Positions 12,420-25,404 of a DNA stretch of 64,000 nucleotides are shown here, one piece after another. Origin of the DNA: Atrina japonica (taxonomy: Eukaryota > Mollusca > Bivalvia > Pterioida > Pinnidae). The position numbers were made by a program, and so were the translations under genes. The stretch's first letter is position 1, and every line of letters begins with the position of its first letter. The stretch spans positions 788,501 to 852,500 of the forward strand of contig BROG01000240.1 of assembly GCA_030159075.1 (NCBI GenBank), read 5' to 3'. The notes beneath the pieces were generated by a model, which was given only the letters and a program-made list of their open reading frames with translations, ran no database searches and was not told the origin of the DNA.

Positions 12420-13600
12420 ACCCATTACTGTATGTATCAATGCACAAAATAAACAAGGATTGTACAAAAATTTGTTTGACAAGAAAAATCAGAAAAAGGG
12501 GAGACAACTGGTCATTAGGCACATTTTTCTTGTCTCTTGTTTTGTCCGAAGTGCATAATTAACTGTAGTCCATAATCAAATGCCAGTTAGAGATTTATTT
12601 ACCGTATAGGCTAAATCTGAATCCTACTACTATTTGATCAGTGGAAACAGAATTTTTTGTTTTAGTGGGCCAAGATGGGCTTATTACAAGCACATCTTCA
12701 CCAACATTATTTTTCCTACCATACAGTAACAATTGCATTTATATATGCAGGTGTCTTTCATCAGAATGACCTTTTTGAACTTTAGAGTATACCTCTTTAA
12801 ACTGACATGCTGCAGCCAAAACTTATCTTGGAAGTGTGCAATGAGTGGAATCATATCAAAACATTACAGGCAAGCAGTAACTGGAACAGAAGTACTGATA
12901 TCAATAGATTTGTAGTTTTCTTGTCAGACAGAAATAACATATTTTCCATTTAACAGCAAAGGTAGTCAACCAAAGCTACCTAAATGATGTATTTCTTATC
13001 TTTGAGTTACGACACAAACATCATCGTCACAGAGACAATTACTGTATGTGCCATTTTGAAGTGCATCTCAGGCTAACAAACAGTTTTATCTATGCAATAT
13101 ATTTTACCAATACTAATGAGATTCTAGAGCTGGTCTGATATTGAAATTCAAAACATTTCATATGAAGTTCCATGGCGTATGGTACAGTCATACAAGTTGG
13201 TAGTAGTAGTGCTAAATGTTTCAATTCCATTTCCTATCTTTGAAATAGATTTCTATAATTTTATCAACAGCTGTTTGGTCTATGCTTAATTTTAATCACA
13301 TCAGATTACAGAACTAAGAAAAGCATATCCTGAACAGATGTCATGAGAGAGAGAGGAAGCATTTTAGAAATAGTTTAAGGGAGAGTGTGCACGTAAAAAA
13401 GTAAGTGAGAGAGCAAGATGATAGATGTATACCTAGAGAGCAAGATAATTGATGTTTACTTAGAATGCAAAATAATTGATGTACATTTGTACAAGTATGA
13501 ATAAATTCAGGTTCTCAAATACTGATATTAATTGGTTCAGGATTGTTTTTTGTCTGTTTTGCTGTTTAATGGACAAAGATGTGTATTTGGATCCTTAGCC
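12420..13600. other. AT-rich non-coding stretch
   Basis: No supported gene. Short GAGA-rich segments at about 13345-13420; otherwise unremarkable. Confidence 0.5.
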
Positions 13601-13605
13601 TTCAT

Positions 13606-13697
13606 TTAGCTCATTTATCCCTAAAGACATATTTGGACTTGCCTAAGTAAAAAATTAACAGGAGTCCATTTTTTTTCCTCAAGGATTAATGACTTAA
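13606..13697 (+). mobile_element. TTAA-ended micro-MITE, variant A, diverged
   Basis: TTTAGCTCATTTATCCCTAA...GGATTAATGACTTAA; the core GACATATTTGGACTTGCC is degraded. Confidence 0.72.
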
Positions 13698-13932
13698 AGG
13701 ATTCTGCATAAAACTACTTCATATATTCCTCAAATTGCTTCAAACTTAAAATACCAAGAAACTGCAATATAAAAAAAATCTGTGCTTATGTTCAAAACAT
13801 CAGATCATTAACATGGGGACTAGAAAAGGTAAGTTTTATAAAAAAAAAATAGCCATAAGGTCTTAATTCTAAGTCTTAAGTTAATTGACCTTAAAACTAA
13901 AGACCATTTTATCAACTCTATCCTAACTAGTC

Positions 13933-14023
13933 TTAACACATAAAATCTTAAAATTCAATGGAATCATCTGTAAATCAATGACTTAGACCAGTCCAAATGT
14001 GTCTTTAGGGGTGAATTCGTTGA
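13933..14023 (-). mobile_element. TTAA-ended micro-MITE, variant A
   Basis: TTAACACATAAAATC at the left, then ATCAATGACTTAGACCAGTC and GGGGTGAATTCGTTGA at the right. It lies 10 bases from the next MITE. Confidence 0.8.
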
Positions 14024-14033
14024 GACATACTTC

Positions 14034-14161
14034 CATAGTTTTTTAAATACACTGGTCTGACCAGAAAAACTGGTAAATTTTACAAAAGTCTGGTGATATC
14101 TATCTGATAACTAGTCCAAAATACCAGTAATTTTCCATTTCAATTATGTGTATATATACAT

Positions 14162-14192
<31 letters not shown>

Positions 14193-14319
14193 TATATATA
14201 TAATATATATATATATATATAGTATATATATATACCAGTAAAATATTTCTTTGACCAGTGAGATTCCTTTATTCACAGGTTCAGTTGACCAGTAATTTTA
14301 TTTTATTCAAAAATGTCTG
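14034..14319 (-). mobile_element. ACTGGTC hAT-like MITE, copy 1, expanded by (AT)n
   Basis: An inverted copy of the 217-bp element seen at 35448 and 47011. It begins CATAGTTTTTTAAAT and ends CAAAAATGTCTG. The short TATATATACA of the other copies has grown into an AT tract at about 14155-14240. Confidence 0.85.
14155..14240. repeat. Palindromic (AT)n tract inside a MITE
   Basis: AT runs with phase breaks (TATTATATATATAATA) that could form a hairpin. Confidence 0.9.
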
Positions 14320-16955
14320 TACTTGTACATATTTAAAAGAGATCTTGATATTTTATAAATATTTATAGCTTCTATATTTACAAAGATAAATTATGATAAA
14401 ACAATACACTTTAATGGTAGGTCTTCACACTGCTTCTGTATAGTCATAAATCATTAAAGCCAGGACCTGATATATACATGTATAAGTCACAAGTTCTATT
14501 TCTTTATAAAATGGTTGCAAGTTATAAGTTTGGTTCCATTTCCAAGTTTATGACTTTTAAAGACATTTCATCAAATGGTTTTGCACCACTAATCAATGCA
14601 GGTTTGAATCCCTTAGAAAACTTATTTTGTGATCAAGTCTGCCAGTTTCTTTGTGGAAGGCCATGGACGCCTCTTCCTGTGTTACACAGTAACAGGGATC
14701 TCTCATCCACTATTTCAAAACTGGCCGTTACTATATAACGGAAACAATGTTGAGTTAGGCTTGAAATAAAACATTTTTAAAGGCATTTAATCACGGCATT
14801 GTACGTGGTCAATGCATGATGGCTGTATAAGTTCTTTAAGACTACATGTATATTAGTAAATTGTACATAAATAGCAATTCAGGGCCCGAAGTCACCAAAT
14901 GTACTCAGTACTCAAGCTCAACTAACTTTTCATGATTTTCAGGTAAATTCAGATAAGATTTATTCGTTAACTGGACATGTGTGTATATTGACAGCATACA
15001 ATTGTAAATAATGATAAAAATTATTGCTCATTGGAAGAAAACTTCAGAAATATTCAAAAAATTTGTTTGAGTACATACTCAAATTTTGAGTACTATACTC
15101 AACACATTTATTCTTTTTTTACAGGAAAATCATAAATGTGACGCAAAAATTTATATGTGAATGATATGTTTCCTAATCACTCAAACCCAAAAGTTTTACA
15201 AATGATTATATAGTAAAAATGATGAAATTAAAGTTGAGCTTGAGTACTGAGTAAATTTGGTGATTTCTGGCCCAGACCTTTTGTGAATATTAAGTATAAA
15301 GAAACCCGTATAATCAACTTACGAGGACAGACGTACATCGGCAAGTGACGCATTCATGTACGGTAGGTTAAAATACTAGTCATAGTGCAAGGTTGAATAA
15401 CAGTGATGGTAGATCACAGTGGCAACGTAAAAAATATAATAATAACAAGATACAGCAATTTAATTCATATAAATATATTTCAGAGGAATGAATGAATATA
15501 CGTAAAAAATTCAACAATAAATACAATGTGTTTGTAACACAGGAATTACAAAAATAACAAGAACCTATGTAGTATCATATATACTGTAGGTATTAAATTC
15601 TGAATCTATTTGGGTGGCTTGTATTTTATGTACAGAAATAAATTTTACACTTGCAATGAAATAAATTCTGGCATGAATCAAATGTTTTTCCGATTTAGCA
15701 ATTCAGATATCAATGTTTAACATTTATTTTTATGTATGTATGACAAAACTATTTTCTCAGTGAATTCATCTGCCAGGTCAACCCCCCCCCCCCCCTCTCC
15801 TATATTTCTGGACCAGTGCAACATTTAGTCATAAGATACATCTGGATGGATGTTATAAATTTTATTTCCTTTACAATTATCATACCACCACATGTTACCA
15901 GTTCAAATATGAAAAATCATCCTTTAGTCTGAGTCATTACACGAGAATGTATCTTTTTAACTACATGTACATAAATCTGCTATGGTAGGAAAATCATCAG
16001 TTGAAATATGTTTTTGCATCTGCCTTAAATTTGTATTTTTTAAAAAATGGTAGGTAAAAATAACTTTTTCTGATAAAGCATATAACCCCGTTAAAAAAGA
16101 GTTATTTCTATGCCCCCCCCCCCCTGCCCCAAATGTGCTTATTTGCAGAATTTCATAAAATTCTATTTATCATTATCATAATTGTCATTTACTATCATAA
16201 AATATTTTCATTAATTGAAAAAATATCACTCATTGCATTATTTTAAAGACTACATCCACAATGAAGATGCACCTGGTATCTATACAAACATAGGATTTTG
16301 ATCTTACAACCTTAAAGTAGCGATACATGTATATATAAAGCCTGTTAGGCCTTTAGATACTTCACCGCCTAAAGTTTGTGAATAGGCACGAAAATGAAGT
16401 ATTGGAATACATGTACTTGATATGGGCAAACAACACCAATTATTTGGCAATGCTAATTCACCCATCTTCAGGTCAATGTCACCCCCATGCATGTTAAATC
16501 TGGGTCTAATCAGCACCTTGATCTGAAAGATCAATATCCTTGATAATAAAGATATGCAACAAAAATCAAGGTTGGTTGCTGTTGCATTTCTACTTCAAAA
16601 TCTCACTTGTTTACAACTTGTAGTATTCTGCACCAAAGGAAAATCTCTTCCCATCTGACCCCTCTCTGTAAATTTTCAACCATTTACCTTCTAATTTGCA
16701 AAGTACTTCAAATATTCATGTAAAATGTTTTTCATCTCCTTTTATTTCAGTTGTAAATGGAAAAACTACTTTTTTTTATTTATTTAAAAAGACCAATCAG
16801 ATCAGCTGGTTCATTGCACCCTTTTAAGTGAGGGTGATCAAAATGTCTGCCCCCATGTTCTAAGCATTGCGGATGTTTCTTTGGATGTCCAAAATGTCTG
16901 CCCCTATGCTGTAAGCATTGCAGGTGTTTTTCTGTATGCAATAACCTTCACTTTC
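14320..16955. other. Non-coding stretch with poly-C tracts
   Basis: It contains C runs at about 15781-15795 and 16112-16124 and a short duplicated motif, AAAATGTCTGCCCC(C/T)ATG, at about 16841 and 16891. A 76-codon minus frame at 16304-16534 was considered and rejected. Confidence 0.5.
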
Positions 16956-16959
16956 TGTG

Positions 16960-17530
16960 TGTAACTCACTGTTTGTCAGTAAATCACTGTTTGTCAGAAA
17001 CTCAGTTTGCCAGTAACTCATTGTTTGCCAGTAACTCACTGTTTGCCAGTAACTCAGTTTGCCAGTTTTGTCAGTAACAGTTTGCCACTGTTTGCCAGTA
17101 ACTCAGTAAAACTCAGTTTGTCAGTAACTGTTTGCCAGAGAGTAACTTCCAGTAACTCATTGTTTGCCAGTAACAGTTTGCCGTTAATCAGTTGATCACT
17201 CAGTTTGCCAGTTTGTAAACTCAGTTTTTGCCAGTAACTCACTGTTTGCCAGTAAATCATTGTCAGTTTCAGTTTGGTCAGGTCAGTGGTCAGTAAACTC
17301 ATTAAAACTCCACTGTTTGCCAGTAACTCAGTTTGTCAGTAACTCAGTTTGCCAGTAACTCAGTTTGCCAGTAACTCAGTTTGTCAGTAACTCAGTTTGC
17401 CAGTAACTCATTGTTTGTCAGTATGTCACTGTTTGCCAGTAAATCACTGTTTGTCAGTAAGTCACTTTTTGTCAGTTACTCACTGTTTGCCAATAACTCA
17501 CAGTTTGCCAGAAACTCACTTTTTGCCATT
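16960..17530. repeat. 18-bp tandem repeat array, CAGTAACTCAnTGTTTGC
   Basis: About 30 degenerate units of GTTTGCCAGTAACTCACT with internal deletions. The open frames on both strands here are artefacts of the repeat. Confidence 0.93.
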
Positions 17531-17987
17531 GTGCTCGAGTAATGAGTAAGGTGTTTACATAAATCTTGTTGTTATCACGGCAACAGATACCCTGCTCCTG
17601 TAGCACAACTGATAACTGCCATGTTTCATATGATGTCAAAATGTCAGCATTATCTGTCATGATGACAGATAATTTGTTCCCTTATATGATGTAAGATTAT
17701 CCTAATGATGAAGATGATATTTGTCATGTGATATTTTCATCTGTCAACAAGTTGTACATACAAACAAAATCATGATAACACTATCATGGTAGTGTGTTGA
17801 AGATATAAACATTGCTGATAGAGATCATATATTAGGGAAAATAAAAAATGTGCAATTTCTGGTGACCCAGTTTATTGCCTAAATCTGAGAAAGTCATTTT
17901 GTTAACCCTAACACACATTTTCTGTATGTCATCAGCAAATTCTTAAACAAAACAAAAATGGTTTTTCATGGGGACAAATCTCCAAAT

Positions 17988-18168
17988 TAGTCAAACTTGT
18001 CTATAAAGGCCACTCAAGGGAAGAAACAAAAGAAGCTGTTATAGACAGGTGGCTTTTGTAAAGAGGTTTATTCATTATAAAAAAAAGTGTTAACAAATGA
18101 TATGTTTGAATGGTCTTTATAGGCAGGTGCCCATTATACAGAGGTGACCTTTAGTGCAAGTGTGACAG
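17988..18168. mobile_element. TA-target MITE, type A
   Basis: It reads TAGTCAAACTTGTCTATAAA...GCAAGTGTGACAGTA, in reverse order relative to the copy at 2874; TA follows the right end. Confidence 0.78.
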
Positions 18169-18236
18169 TATATTCTTCAGAAATAGCTTACCATTCACAT
18201 GTGGCACAGTGGTTATTTTGGCCAGCATGCCATTAC

Positions 18237-18238
<2 letters not shown>

Positions 18239-18325
<87 letters not shown>

Positions 18326-18336
18326 TATATATATGT
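18239..18336. repeat. (AT)n microsatellite
   Basis: Nearly 100 bases of AT with two TATTATA/TATAATA phase breaks. Confidence 0.97.
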
Positions 18337-18895
18337 ACATCCACTATCTGTGAAAGATAAATAAAGATAAAATCATCATTCCCTGTGCAACCCAGATAAT
18401 GTATGCTGTGGCCCAATGTTCCATTGTAGTGTAAATACCTAAACATGTACATGTTCAATGTGGTATCCCTAGATAACCACTAAACATGTGCAAACTACAA
18501 TGTGTGGTGCCCGGACTACTAGTACATGTACTGGGTATTATCAATATTACCCAGTTTTTGAATGTTTATGTACTAAAAAGAATCATTAAAGTCACTCCAG
18601 ATCTCATTAAATATTAATGTTTATTACTTAACACTGCATTATCTAAAAATGAATTAAGGTAAGACTCCGTAGCCTACTGATATGTTATAACGCTGTCATT
18701 GCTAATCATTACATATATGCGTACATTTAGAATTCTGTGTAAATCAATACCGTATTCTGCATCTAAATATATTTACTCCAAAAACTAATTATCATCTCCA
18801 ACTGGCAATGTCATGATAAAAATGAAAATGAAATACATAAACACTGCTTTAACTAGTAAACAGAAATGGTTGCTTACATTAAGTCTACATTTTTT

Positions 18896-18994
18896 TTAAC
18901 TGTTTCACCTCCAAGTAACTATTAAATGGTATGCTCTTTTCAGTTGTTTTTGGACCAGTCTATTATCATTTTCTGTGGCAATGGGGGTTGTTAA
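18896..18994 (-). mobile_element. TTAA-ended micro-MITE, variant B, diverged
   Basis: TTAACTGTTTCACCTCCAAG...GGGGGTTGTTAA; the core GACCAGTCTATTATCATT matches the other B copies. Confidence 0.65.
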
Positions 18995-19366
18995 GATTAA
19001 ACATTTAAAGAACTGGAGGTGAAAGTGACAGATCTCTGAATGTTGTTAGTATTGACAGTATGATATAGATTTTCTCTTATCTTATCTACAAGTGACTCAG
19101 AGGGATATTTACCTGTCAGTAGGTGTGTCTGAAAAAATCCACCCACACTAGTTTTGAAGGTTCACTGTGAGTGGTACATGTATTGATAGATTCCTGATTA
19201 GACATGGAATATGACCATTACTAAGTACAACATTCACTTTTTTGAGTTTAAATATGCAAATATATGTACATGTATATATGCATTTCTCAGGGTACAGGTA
19301 CTAAAATGATATTACACAACCAGAAAAATCTTTCTTTATAAATGAAACTTCACAAAGCACAAAATG

Positions 19367-19560
19367 GTAGTGTTTGGGTAGCACAGTGACAAACAAGTGC
19401 ACTCATTCTTGCCATCGTGAAACAGCTTTCATCCTCAGATTGGACAGGAAAGTACAGGTATGCAAGGAGGCGTGGCAGTTGCCAACTCAGACATGTGAGT
19501 TTCCTTCCTCCATAAGCATCCCTAATACCGACATCAAAGCCAGTCGACATTTAGATAAGT
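19367..19560 (+). mobile_element. Possible tRNA-derived SINE fragment
   Basis: GGGTAGCACAGTGACAAACA followed by a CATCGTGAAACAGCTTTC segment resembles an eroded tRNA-like head, and GTGAGTTTCCTTCCTCC resembles a SINE body. No B-box is intact; weak. Confidence 0.3.
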
Positions 19561-20019
19561 TATCTAATTTGTTTACAACTGCTGTCAAATAAATGAAGTT
19601 TAATAAACAATATGTTAGGTTTATTAGTTCTACTACTACAGACTACCAGCAGCTTTACATACATGTACCATGCTTAAAATCTTCAGAACTCTGTGTGTGT
19701 GTGGTTCATTCACTACATACATGTAGTTAACTGTAGATAAACGGGATGCTATTTCCCTGATTTACAATAATGGCTTAAAATATTTTATTACTTACTTTAT
19801 CCCCTTCACACTAGTTTGTGCATAAGGCTGACACCAGAGATGTCCATTTTGACCTGTCCTGCACCCACCCCTTGATCTGACTCCAACTCCAATTAAGCCT
19901 CAGCCTAGGAAAAAAAATGAAAAAGTCTATTGATATTTGATATACCATGTTCTCATATTTGATATACCATGTTCTCAGATATTTAATGACAATAACTGAT
20001 ATAACATTTAGATGATGAC

Positions 20020-20495
20020 ATTATACTGATATAAGGTTTAGAGGATGACATTATACTGATGTAAGATTTAGAGGATGACATTATTCTGATGTAAGATTAA
20101 GAGGATGCCATTTTACTAATGTAAGATTAAGAGGATGACATTTTACTAATGTAAGATTAAGAGGATGACATTTTACTGATTTATAACATTATACTGATGT
20201 AAGATTTAGAGGATGAAATTATACTGATGCAAGATTAAGAGGATGACTTTTTACTGGTATAAAATTTAGAGGAGGACATTATTCTGATATAAGATTAAGA
20301 ATGACATTATACTGATGTAAGATTTAGAGGATGACATTATAGTGATATAAGATTAAGAGGATGACATTATATTGATATAAGATTAAGAAAATGACATTAT
20401 ACTGATATAAGATTAAGATGATGACATTATACCACTATAAGATTTAGAGTTTAAAATTACACTGATATAAGACTTAGAGGATGACATTACACTGA
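20020..20495. repeat. ~30-bp tandem repeat array (about 15 units)
   Basis: Units of GAGGATGACATTATACTGAT plus ATAAGATTTA, with TA/TG and length variants. Confidence 0.93.
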
Positions 20496-20499
20496 CATT

Positions 20500-22395
20500 G
20501 TAAAAAGACATTTTATAGGCTATACATGAAGGACAGCTTCATCTAAATACACAATATTTCACTGTGATTAGATGATCGCAGTCTCAACCATGAAGATAAA
20601 TTATCAGAGGATGAGCTTGTCTATTGAATATGTCTTGAAACCAGCTTCTGTGTCTACCAAAGATTTCCACTATTCTAGATAAATAAACCACAATGGAAAT
20701 GAAATGTGGATCAAGTCAAAATTAATTATGCCACTGTCCAGTACATAGATACCTATGTATATAATAGAATTGGGCAGGTGTAAAACATGTCATAATGTTC
20801 ATGTTATTGACAGGTACTAATCAAACTTCCTGTCCAGTCACACACCTGTTAATATTTTACCTGTCTGCCACAATTAAGTAGATCAAATCATGACTATATA
20901 AAACCACTATGATATAACTAAGTACCCTGTTGATCTGGATTTAGGTCATGTATATATCTGTACTATATTTGTATTCACTGCAATCTAGCACTACTCAGTA
21001 TTGTACATATCAGAAATATGTATCACTGATGTCTTGTAGTTATATACTGTCTCAGCACTTACTGTAAGAGTTCACCACCAAAATTGAAATCATTGCTACA
21101 CAGATTTAGATAACGTCTGTCTCACACCTTTTGAGCAATTACCGGATGTGTGATAACTGTCATGGGTAAACCCATGATTAGATAAGTGATGGTCTAATTA
21201 TCCGCAAGATTAAATAATTTCTAACATATAATACATAGGCAATGTACTGCAGTGTTACTACCAAGTCTTACAAAACATGAATATTCAACCCTGATTATTA
21301 TTTAAGAAAAGTGGTTAAACCCCCCCCCCCCCCAAAAAAAAAAAACCACCCAAATCCAATACTCCTTGTGTTTTCAAAGTTTTGCTCAGGGCCACCTCCT
21401 CCACGAGATGTGATAAGCATTACTTTTCTATGTTCTACAAACTGGTGGACTCACCATTTTTTCACTACAAAATCTAGCTGATAAGACACAACCTTAGGGG
21501 ACCTATCATAAATAACATTACACACAAAAATAAAAATCTAGGATTATGACAGAATAGATTTTTACAATGCTGGTATGGAAGATAATCAGCAGATAAAAGA
21601 TATGGGGATTAAGTGAAATTAACAATACTTTATTATAAACCTGCAAGCTATACAAACCCTTGGGATGTAATATTTATGATGTTTTTTCAAATTCCTGAGA
21701 TGTCAGGTGTTGTCAACACTTAAGTTTATGTATAGTTATACAATATAAGATTTGTTGTCAGATTGATTTCTAATTCTTACAGATGCAAAATATTTGTGAC
21801 AAAAGAGTGACATGATAATTTGTGTGAAAAAACAACAACAACAACAACAAAAATACATGATGTTGAACATGTAAACACAAACAAAGAATATGATATGACA
21901 ATATGTATTTATGTCAGATGTATTTACAATGCTAACTGAAACACAATATCAATTACAATTACCCGAAAAAAAAAAAAAACTGTAATCACCAAAGACATGT
22001 ACAAATTACAACTATAACATCAATATCCAAATACATGTATAGGTCTACCAAGGTAAAGTGACATATCCGGGTTTAGTTAAAACCAAAACCAATATGGTCT
22101 ACTTTCCAAAAATAGGTTCTACAGGTAAAACATATTGCCTTGGACAGACTCCATGCATTTCTGAAGCTCGAATATTTTTGTGTTGACAAGTAAACTGTTA
22201 CCCCTGTTATGATTCAATTTAGACTCGTTGTGTTTAAAAACACATGCCAATTTATTTTGGGAGACCTGTACATGTACTTATAAATTATAGTTTACCTGAA
22301 ATAAACCTGTTACATGTGCTTCTAAACTTAATAACTTAAATAATCATGAAAATACCTGAATATACATGTATGTTTTTCACATCCACAACTTGAAA
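20500..22395. other. AT-rich non-coding stretch
   Basis: Apart from a C15-A12 junction near 21319, an (AAC)n near 21832 and many TACATGTA words, nothing can be supported. Confidence 0.5.
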
Positions 22396-22399
22396 ACTC

Positions 22400-22680
22400 G
22401 GTCAATTTATACAAATACTTGAAAATACACCTCAAATTATATATATAAGCACCTCAACTAACACAAATATCTGAAAATACACCTGTTACATCAGAAACTC
22501 TACTTATACAAATACCTGAAAATACACCTGTTACTTCAGCACCTCAACTCATACAAATACCTGAAAATACACCTGTTACATCAGCACCTCAACTCATACA
22601 AATACCTGAAAATACACCTGTTACATCAACATGTCAACTTATATAAATACCTGAAAATACACCAATCAGCACCTCAAGTG
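22400..22680. repeat. 45-bp tandem repeat (about 5-6 units)
   Basis: ACAAATACCTGAAAATACAC followed by CTGTTACATCAGCACCTCAA and CTCAT, in consecutive copies at 45-base spacing. The centre is highly uniform and the edges diverged. Confidence 0.93.
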
Positions 22681-22807
22681 GCTCAACTTATAAATACATT
22701 TGTATTACAAATACATGTACTGCTAAATGTATCTCTACCATTTGTCAAAAGTGTGCATACATGTACAGTGACTGGAAAACTTCAAAACATCTGCATTAAA
22801 ACATTTA

Positions 22808-22860
22808 TGTGGCTTTACGCCATGACACAAATTTTTCACGTATATGGCGATAAAACCAAC
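22808..22860 (-). mobile_element. SINE family 1 tail fragment
   Basis: TTTACGCCATGACACAAATT then TTTCACGTATATGGCG matches the tail (CGCCATATAACTGAAAAATT on the other strand) of family 1 copies. Confidence 0.5.
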
Positions 22861-22965
22861 CACACATGTAGGTGAGGTGCCACTTTGATTGACTTATGCC
22901 ACTGCAATGAGAGTTTCTTTAATGTCAAGCCTAGTATTACATGGCTCTTTCATTTTAAGTCTCCT

Positions 22966-22966
<1 letters not shown>

Positions 22967-22996
<30 letters not shown>
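22967..22996. repeat. Poly(A) tract, 30 bases
   Basis: An uninterrupted A run. It could be a retroposon tail but no body is recognisable upstream. Confidence 0.9.
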
Positions 22997-22998
<2 letters not shown>

Positions 22999-24215
22999 GA
23001 TTGTGAAGTGATACCCCCATGACACATGTATGGAAAGTAGTACATGACTTCTATCCCAAAGAATATTTCCTCTTTCCTGTAGTCCTGTAGTTTACTTCAA
23101 TGCGAGTAAACTTCAGATCAGATTTGGAGTCAGATATGGGGAAAACAAAAATTCTAAATCTGACAGCACTTGTTGCGAGCCATGTACAAAGCAGTAAATA
23201 TACATATGATTTGACACTAACAACTGTAAGAGAGTATAAAATTGTCTACAAGGCCATCTTGTGTATCCTCATGTTCTGTAAAGCCCCCACAACAAAGTGA
23301 GCATCATAAAATATATTATAGCATCTTCATCAACTCTCACATCTGTCAGTCATCAGAAATATCCAATTTTTATTTCAAGTATCTATTTACTCATCTATGT
23401 ATACAAGTCTACTTAAACAAATATAAATTAAATCCCCTACTTAGTTTCACAATATACATACTTCCTACATACAGTGTTAAGTTTTTTCGATAAATGACAG
23501 TGACGGCTTCAGGGTCTTATCGGATACCATCCTATATCCAGTTATTAGTGGTTTACCTGTCACCTTACTGCTGACCTCAGGCAGGTAAATATACTATGAC
23601 GTACAACAGGTAGTAGTTAGTTTTGTAAAATTTGTCATAGGAAGTTAAGTGACTTGTGTGTTTACTTGTGGATGTTTTAGTACATAAGTATTACTGCCAT
23701 TACATGTGATCAGTACTTCCCTGTTCTAGATTGTTCAGTATTTGAAAACAGTAGATGGATTTTTAATATTCATACACCCATCATCATAATGACATTTCAA
23801 GTGGTTGGTATAGAAATTTCCTTCCTTCTTTTTAATTCTATTTCAGAATTATTATATATTTTTGTTTAGATTTTTTAGTATATTAAAAGCATGGACACAT
23901 TTGAAAACTAATATTATATAAAGAAATAATTAATGTTACATGAAATTTATTAGATAAAAAAAATTATTGAACTATATAGTATTTATTATGATTTTTATTG
24001 CAGGTTGCCAAATAGTTGCAAATTATTATACATTGATTAAAAAGACATATACATGTTTGATAATATTATATAGAAGTTTAATTCAAATGCTGCCGCTTAC
24101 ATAATTATTTCAGCAAGACTAGGAATGAAGTTATAAAATAAAAAAAATATTTGTTATTATTGGTGATTGCAGTGGTGTTGTAAGAGTGATAGTGATGCTG
24201 TCTTAAGTTCTAGTG
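22997..24215. other. AT-rich non-coding stretch
   Basis: No supported feature beyond A/T tracts. Confidence 0.5.
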
Positions 24216-24220
24216 ATCTG

Positions 24221-24309
24221 TTAACACATAAACCCCTGAAAAAAATGGACTCTTCTGTAAATCAATGACTAAGACCAGTCCAACTATGTTTTCGAGGTAA
24301 ATGGGTTAA
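24221..24309 (-). mobile_element. TTAA-ended micro-MITE, variant A
   Basis: Eighty-nine bp: TTAACACATAAACCCCTG...GGTAAATGGGTTAA, core CAATGACTAAGACCAGTCCA. Confidence 0.87.
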
Positions 24310-24604
24310 GTCTTTTCGAGTCCTGCTACTTTACTCCGTGTCACAGAGACAGAGTCCAATTGTCTTTTCCCAGTTTTTATTTCAGACAAATACTGAACAA
24401 CTGTGCAATCATATATTTACAAATAAGTGTACATGTACATGTATAAAGTTGTTGATAGATCATTTGAACTCAAAAGTCCAGGCACTCTCTCTTTTGGGTC
24501 CAATTTCTGTTCTGGATGTTTTTGCCCTTTTAGCATTCTATGGGTCCAGCTTGTGCTCCTTTTTTTCACTTACTCATTCACACTATTTTAATCTAATTTT
24601 AATA

Positions 24605-24785
24605 CAGTGGAATCTCTCAACATCAAAAAAGAGTCTGAAATTATATCAACGTCAAAGATGAATGGCTGGTCCCAATTTTTACGGATAGATAGATATGGTG
24701 ATCAATATTTTTGTTATATCGAATTCTGGATATCTCGATCTAATAGGGGTGGACCCATGGATTTCAACATCACGAGACTCCACTG
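24605..24785. mobile_element. TA-target MITE, type C (CAGTGGAATCTC)
   Basis: CAGTGGAATCTCTCAAC at the left and GAGACTCCACTG at the right, flanked by TA. The interior has TATCTCGA-like motifs. Confidence 0.83.
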
Positions 24786-25080
24786 TACATGTCTTTAAGA
24801 AACACCTGTCTATACCTTGAGCTAAAGTAATCAATTTACCTAATGTCAATTATAGGCCTTTGAGAATCTGTTTCAATTTACTAAAGCAACAGCTTGGGTA
24901 GTTAAGTTTTAGGTACACAATAGATAGATATATTTTTAAAATTATACAAATAACTTTTACTTCTAAAGGTCTAAATAGCTACGGCTTGGACAGCTGAGTC
25001 ACAGCCTAGCTAATTACACATTGAATCACAATTAATTTTACCTGTTTTATTTTTTTTTTACTAAGCCAGATTAAAAACTG

Positions 25081-25205
25081 AAGTGGAACCTGGACACCAT
25101 CCCATCTGCCACTGAAATGTGGTATCTCAAGACAGGTGGTCTATAATAAGAAGTTTTATTTTTCAAAAGGTTAAATTAACAAAGTGGTTTTCAGAATATT
25201 GTCAT
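25081..25205. mobile_element. TA-target MITE, type B, partial
   Basis: AAGTGGAACCTGG at the left, then CAAGACAGGTGGTCT and AAGTGGTTTTCAGAATATTG as in 35041-35208; the right end is missing. Confidence 0.65.
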
Positions 25206-25224
25206 GGCATGTTAAGGATCACCA

Positions 25225-25400
25225 ACTACATTGGTGTCTGCCCATAGCTCAGGTCAAAATTTGTGGCACTTAAATCTGGTGACATCTCCATATACAATAA
25301 GTGAAATAATTCTTTGTAGGATGTAAAATAACAATAAAATAAATAATGTCCAGTACATGGGGTAAGTGAATGACAGACTTCAAAATGAATCAATTTCAGT
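25225..25400. repeat. Two-copy interspersed repeat, copy 2
   Basis: It shares GCTCAGGTCAAAATTTGTGG and TCTGGTGACATCTCC with about 2100-2150; unclassified. Confidence 0.5.
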
Positions 25401-25404
25401 TGGT

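Noticed and set aside
16304..16534. 76-codon minus-strand frame with a fairly natural-looking amino-acid mix
   Set aside because: No flanking splice logic, no recognised domain and no neighbouring exons on that strand; kept only as a remote possibility of a decayed repeat.
16960..17530. Short regular repeats that could suggest a CRISPR array
   Set aside because: There are no unique spacers between units, the period is 18 bp with drift, and the DNA is eukaryotic.
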